From an uncultured Duncaniella sp. (GTDB taxonomy: Bacteria; Bacteroidota; Bacteroidia; Bacteroidales; Muribaculaceae), in the NCBI GenBank assembly GCA_910587165.1, contig CAJUKP010000016.1, positions 1 through 54,654 of the forward strand: a stretch of DNA of 54,654 nt. Reading direction: 5' to 3'. Below are positions 53,333 to 54,654 of this stretch, in pieces. The notes under the pieces are model-generated. The model was not told where the DNA came from. It ran no database searches and worked only from the letters and a program-made list of their open reading frames with translations. Both the position numbers and the translations under genes were made by a program. How positions within the stretch are numbered: position 1 is the stretch's first letter; each line of letters begins with the position of its first letter.

Positions 53333-53528
53333 TGCCACGTAGTGGCAAAGCAATGGTAGGCCCGGGTGATAACCCGGGTATCAAAATGCACCCTCAGACA
53401 AATTGCGTCGCGTAGCGCCGCTACAAGGTCGAATCCTCGTGGCGGCGCTACGCGACGCAATACGTATGTATGATACCGGGATACCCGGGTTCTACCCGGG
53501 CCTACCTTTGCATTGCCACTACGTGGCA
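53333..53528. repeat. Family A nested-palindrome repeat, copy 5
   Basis: A 196-bp, near-ideal copy. Outer hairpins TGCCACGTAGTGGCA and TGCCACTACGTGGCA; left unit GGTAGGCCCGGGTGATAACC then CGGGTATC; right unit GATACCCGGG-like mirrored; central TTGCGTCGCGTAGCGCCGC paired with GCGGCGCTACGCGACGCAA. GCAAAGC on the left is mirrored by GCATTGC/CTTTGC on the right. Confidence 0.92.
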
Positions 53529-53593
53529 CTACGGACATACGTCGGCATGGGCCGGATTGTGGCGCCATGCGTAACAGATTCCGGTATTATTTC

Positions 53594-54384
53594 CTACCAA
53601 ACGTAATAATGATATACAGATTTGGATCTGTTCAGGTAGGATGTCGCTACATTCTCAATGGCTGATATTCTTTTTCGCTCCAGCTCATAGGCTCGTTTGT
53701 TTTTATTCTCCAATGCCTGAAATTGGAGTTCTTTTTCTTTGTCAGCTCTGATCTGTGCCTCTTTTTCCGCTTGCCGGATTTCTTGCCCAATGAGTTTGGA
53801 TAACGTTGAAGCATCCTGAGCACAATTGCTTTCGGCATCAATTTCGTTTATGTATGATGCTGCTTCCTCGTAATTTTTCAGATCATACGCAGAGCGGGCT
53901 TTTGTCAGGAGGTTTGCGCATTCCTTATTCTGCTTGCGTAAATAGAGTCTGCTCAGCGCCTCATATACCTTGGAATGAATTGATGTGATATTGGGGCAAC
54001 CCCACAACAGTGCAATACCTGCGTCATAGTCTCCACTTTTAGCAAGCATATCTGCTTTGTCAATAATATTGTCAATGTTGTCGATAAAGTAATTGTCAGC
54101 TTTCCGCATTGACCCGACAATAAAATTCTGCACAACTGAGGATGCGGGATTGAACTTTCTGGCGGCTTCCATAGATGCCTTCATGCTGTTAGCACCCGAG
54201 CCCTCCAACGGTATTTCAAGCAATCCAAACCGCATATCAAGCATTGGCTGTTCGATACGGACACACTCTTGGCCGCCTCACGCAACGACCCGATGACATT
54301 GTCAAAGATCTGGCAGACACGCACAGCGTCTGAATCTTCGATGGTGATGATATATTCACCTGAAATAGCTGATTTCTTTACCAT
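53594..54384 (-). pseudogene. Frameshifted gene for a helical repeat-type protein, about 263 residues
   Basis: Two frames on the minus strand join into one protein. The N-terminal part begins at the ATG at 54384 (MVKKSAISGEYIITIEDSDA then IFDNVIGSLREAAKS). The second frame continues CVRIEQPMLDMRFGLLEIPL then GANSMKASMEAARKFNPASS. The shift is by one base near 54260-54266, in a GTGTGT (ACACAC) run, so one lost base would explain it. The C-terminal half has TPR-like helices (KADMLAKSGDYDAGIALL) and a charged coiled coil (about 160-215). I recall similar proteins in Bacteroidales but no function. It could be a real lesion or a sequence error. AT-rich. Confidence 0.65.
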
Positions 54385-54600
54385 GATATATTGAATGGAG
54401 CCGCGGCGTTTCCTCCCCCGACGATAATGATTGGTATGATACGTGGGAACCAGTATCCCTCGCGTACTTTCAACAGACAGGTGCATCATAATACGAAGTG
54501 GACAAAGCGAATTTACATATTTTTCCGCGTACTGCAATGAACTATGCTATGTAACATATCACCACACATAGAAAAGTTACGACCCTCAAAAAGCAATAGA

Positions 54601-54654
54601 AATCGAGTAGGAGGTGAACACTAATTGAGGTGTTCACCTCTTTCGTGTTCACTT
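54601..54654 (-). mobile_element. 3' end of a group II intron (domain VI), continuing past the window
   Basis: On the minus strand the sequence runs GAGGTGAACAC, CTCAATTA, GTGTTCACCTC, CTACTCGATT: a domain VI stem (54611-54621 with 54630-54640) with an A-containing loop and the CTACTCGATT end typical of bacterial group II introns as I know them. The hairpin matches the corresponding parts of the remnants at 46.0 and 49.2 kb. The body of the intron would lie to the right of the window. Confidence 0.6.

Noticed and set aside
15585..53528. Regularly built repeats considered as CRISPR
   Set aside because: No short direct repeats with unique spacers of constant length, and no cas genes; the units are dispersed palindromes.

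Overview
The window looks like a chromosomal segment of a Bacteroidales bacterium, most likely a Muribaculaceae-type gut commensal. Four things point there. Many genes are preceded by the Bacteroidetes -7 box TAnnTTTG (often TAACTTTG or TATCTTTG), with TTTG/TTG about 19-20 bases upstream in the best cases, and Shine-Dalgarno sequences are absent. There is a type IX secretion sortase (PorU) and several proteins with type IX C-terminal sorting tails. Cytochrome c maturation uses a fused CcsB-CcsA protein. The small SRP RNA is of the Bacteroidetes form. The family-level placement is an inference; no rRNA is present.

Layout. 0.5-4.5 kb (minus): a two-domain parvulin chaperone, a DUF2156 acyltransferase-like protein and fabD. 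4.6-8.2 kb (plus): a tightly coupled operon tatA-tatC-mtnN-luxS-AlbA_2 protein-GH25 lysozyme, with stop/start overlaps. 8.25-15.4 kb: porU followed by a 1,211-residue secreted protein with a sorting tail. 16.2-20.2 kb (minus): a DUF2807 protein, then a four-gene overlapping operon ybaK-aroC-yhcC-upp. 20.2-26.4 kb (minus): outer-membrane barrel, imelysin, di-haem cytochrome and CcsBA, a plausible iron/redox operon that carries its own haem-attachment factor. 27.9-35.3 kb (plus): esterase, a 56-residue small protein, rmuC, a GYF-TM2 protein, DUF3109, a stand-alone TonB-C-like protein, PBP1A and a conserved small protein. 35.6-37.8 kb (minus): GH36 alpha-galactosidase. 38.0 kb: SRP RNA. 39.3-45.9 kb (plus): OmpA-like porin, two overlapping rhomboid proteases, an exonuclease/endonuclease/phosphatase protein and a Dcp-type M3 peptidase. 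46-49.4 kb: an AT-rich accessory island (WG-repeat lipoprotein, HEPN-domain protein, candidate structured RNA) bracketed by decayed group II intron 3' ends. 49.6-52.9 kb (minus): a large secreted pectinesterase. 53.6-54.4 kb (minus): a frameshifted gene. The window ends inside the 3' end of another group II intron.

The least ordinary part is the intergenic DNA. At least three unrelated dispersed, structured repeat families occur. Family A is a roughly 197-bp nested palindrome resembling two inverted REP units (GTAG plus GC-rich hairpin) around a central palindrome: four full copies, one half copy and one deleted copy. Family B is a roughly 140-bp hairpin whose stems differ between copies but stay paired around an oriented loop core. 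Family D/E is a mirror-symmetric cluster of short hairpins. A candidate structured RNA of about 315 nt ends in its own terminator just upstream of the HEPN gene and is the best candidate here for an undescribed system. These calls rest on reading the sequence alone; no database or folding search was run.
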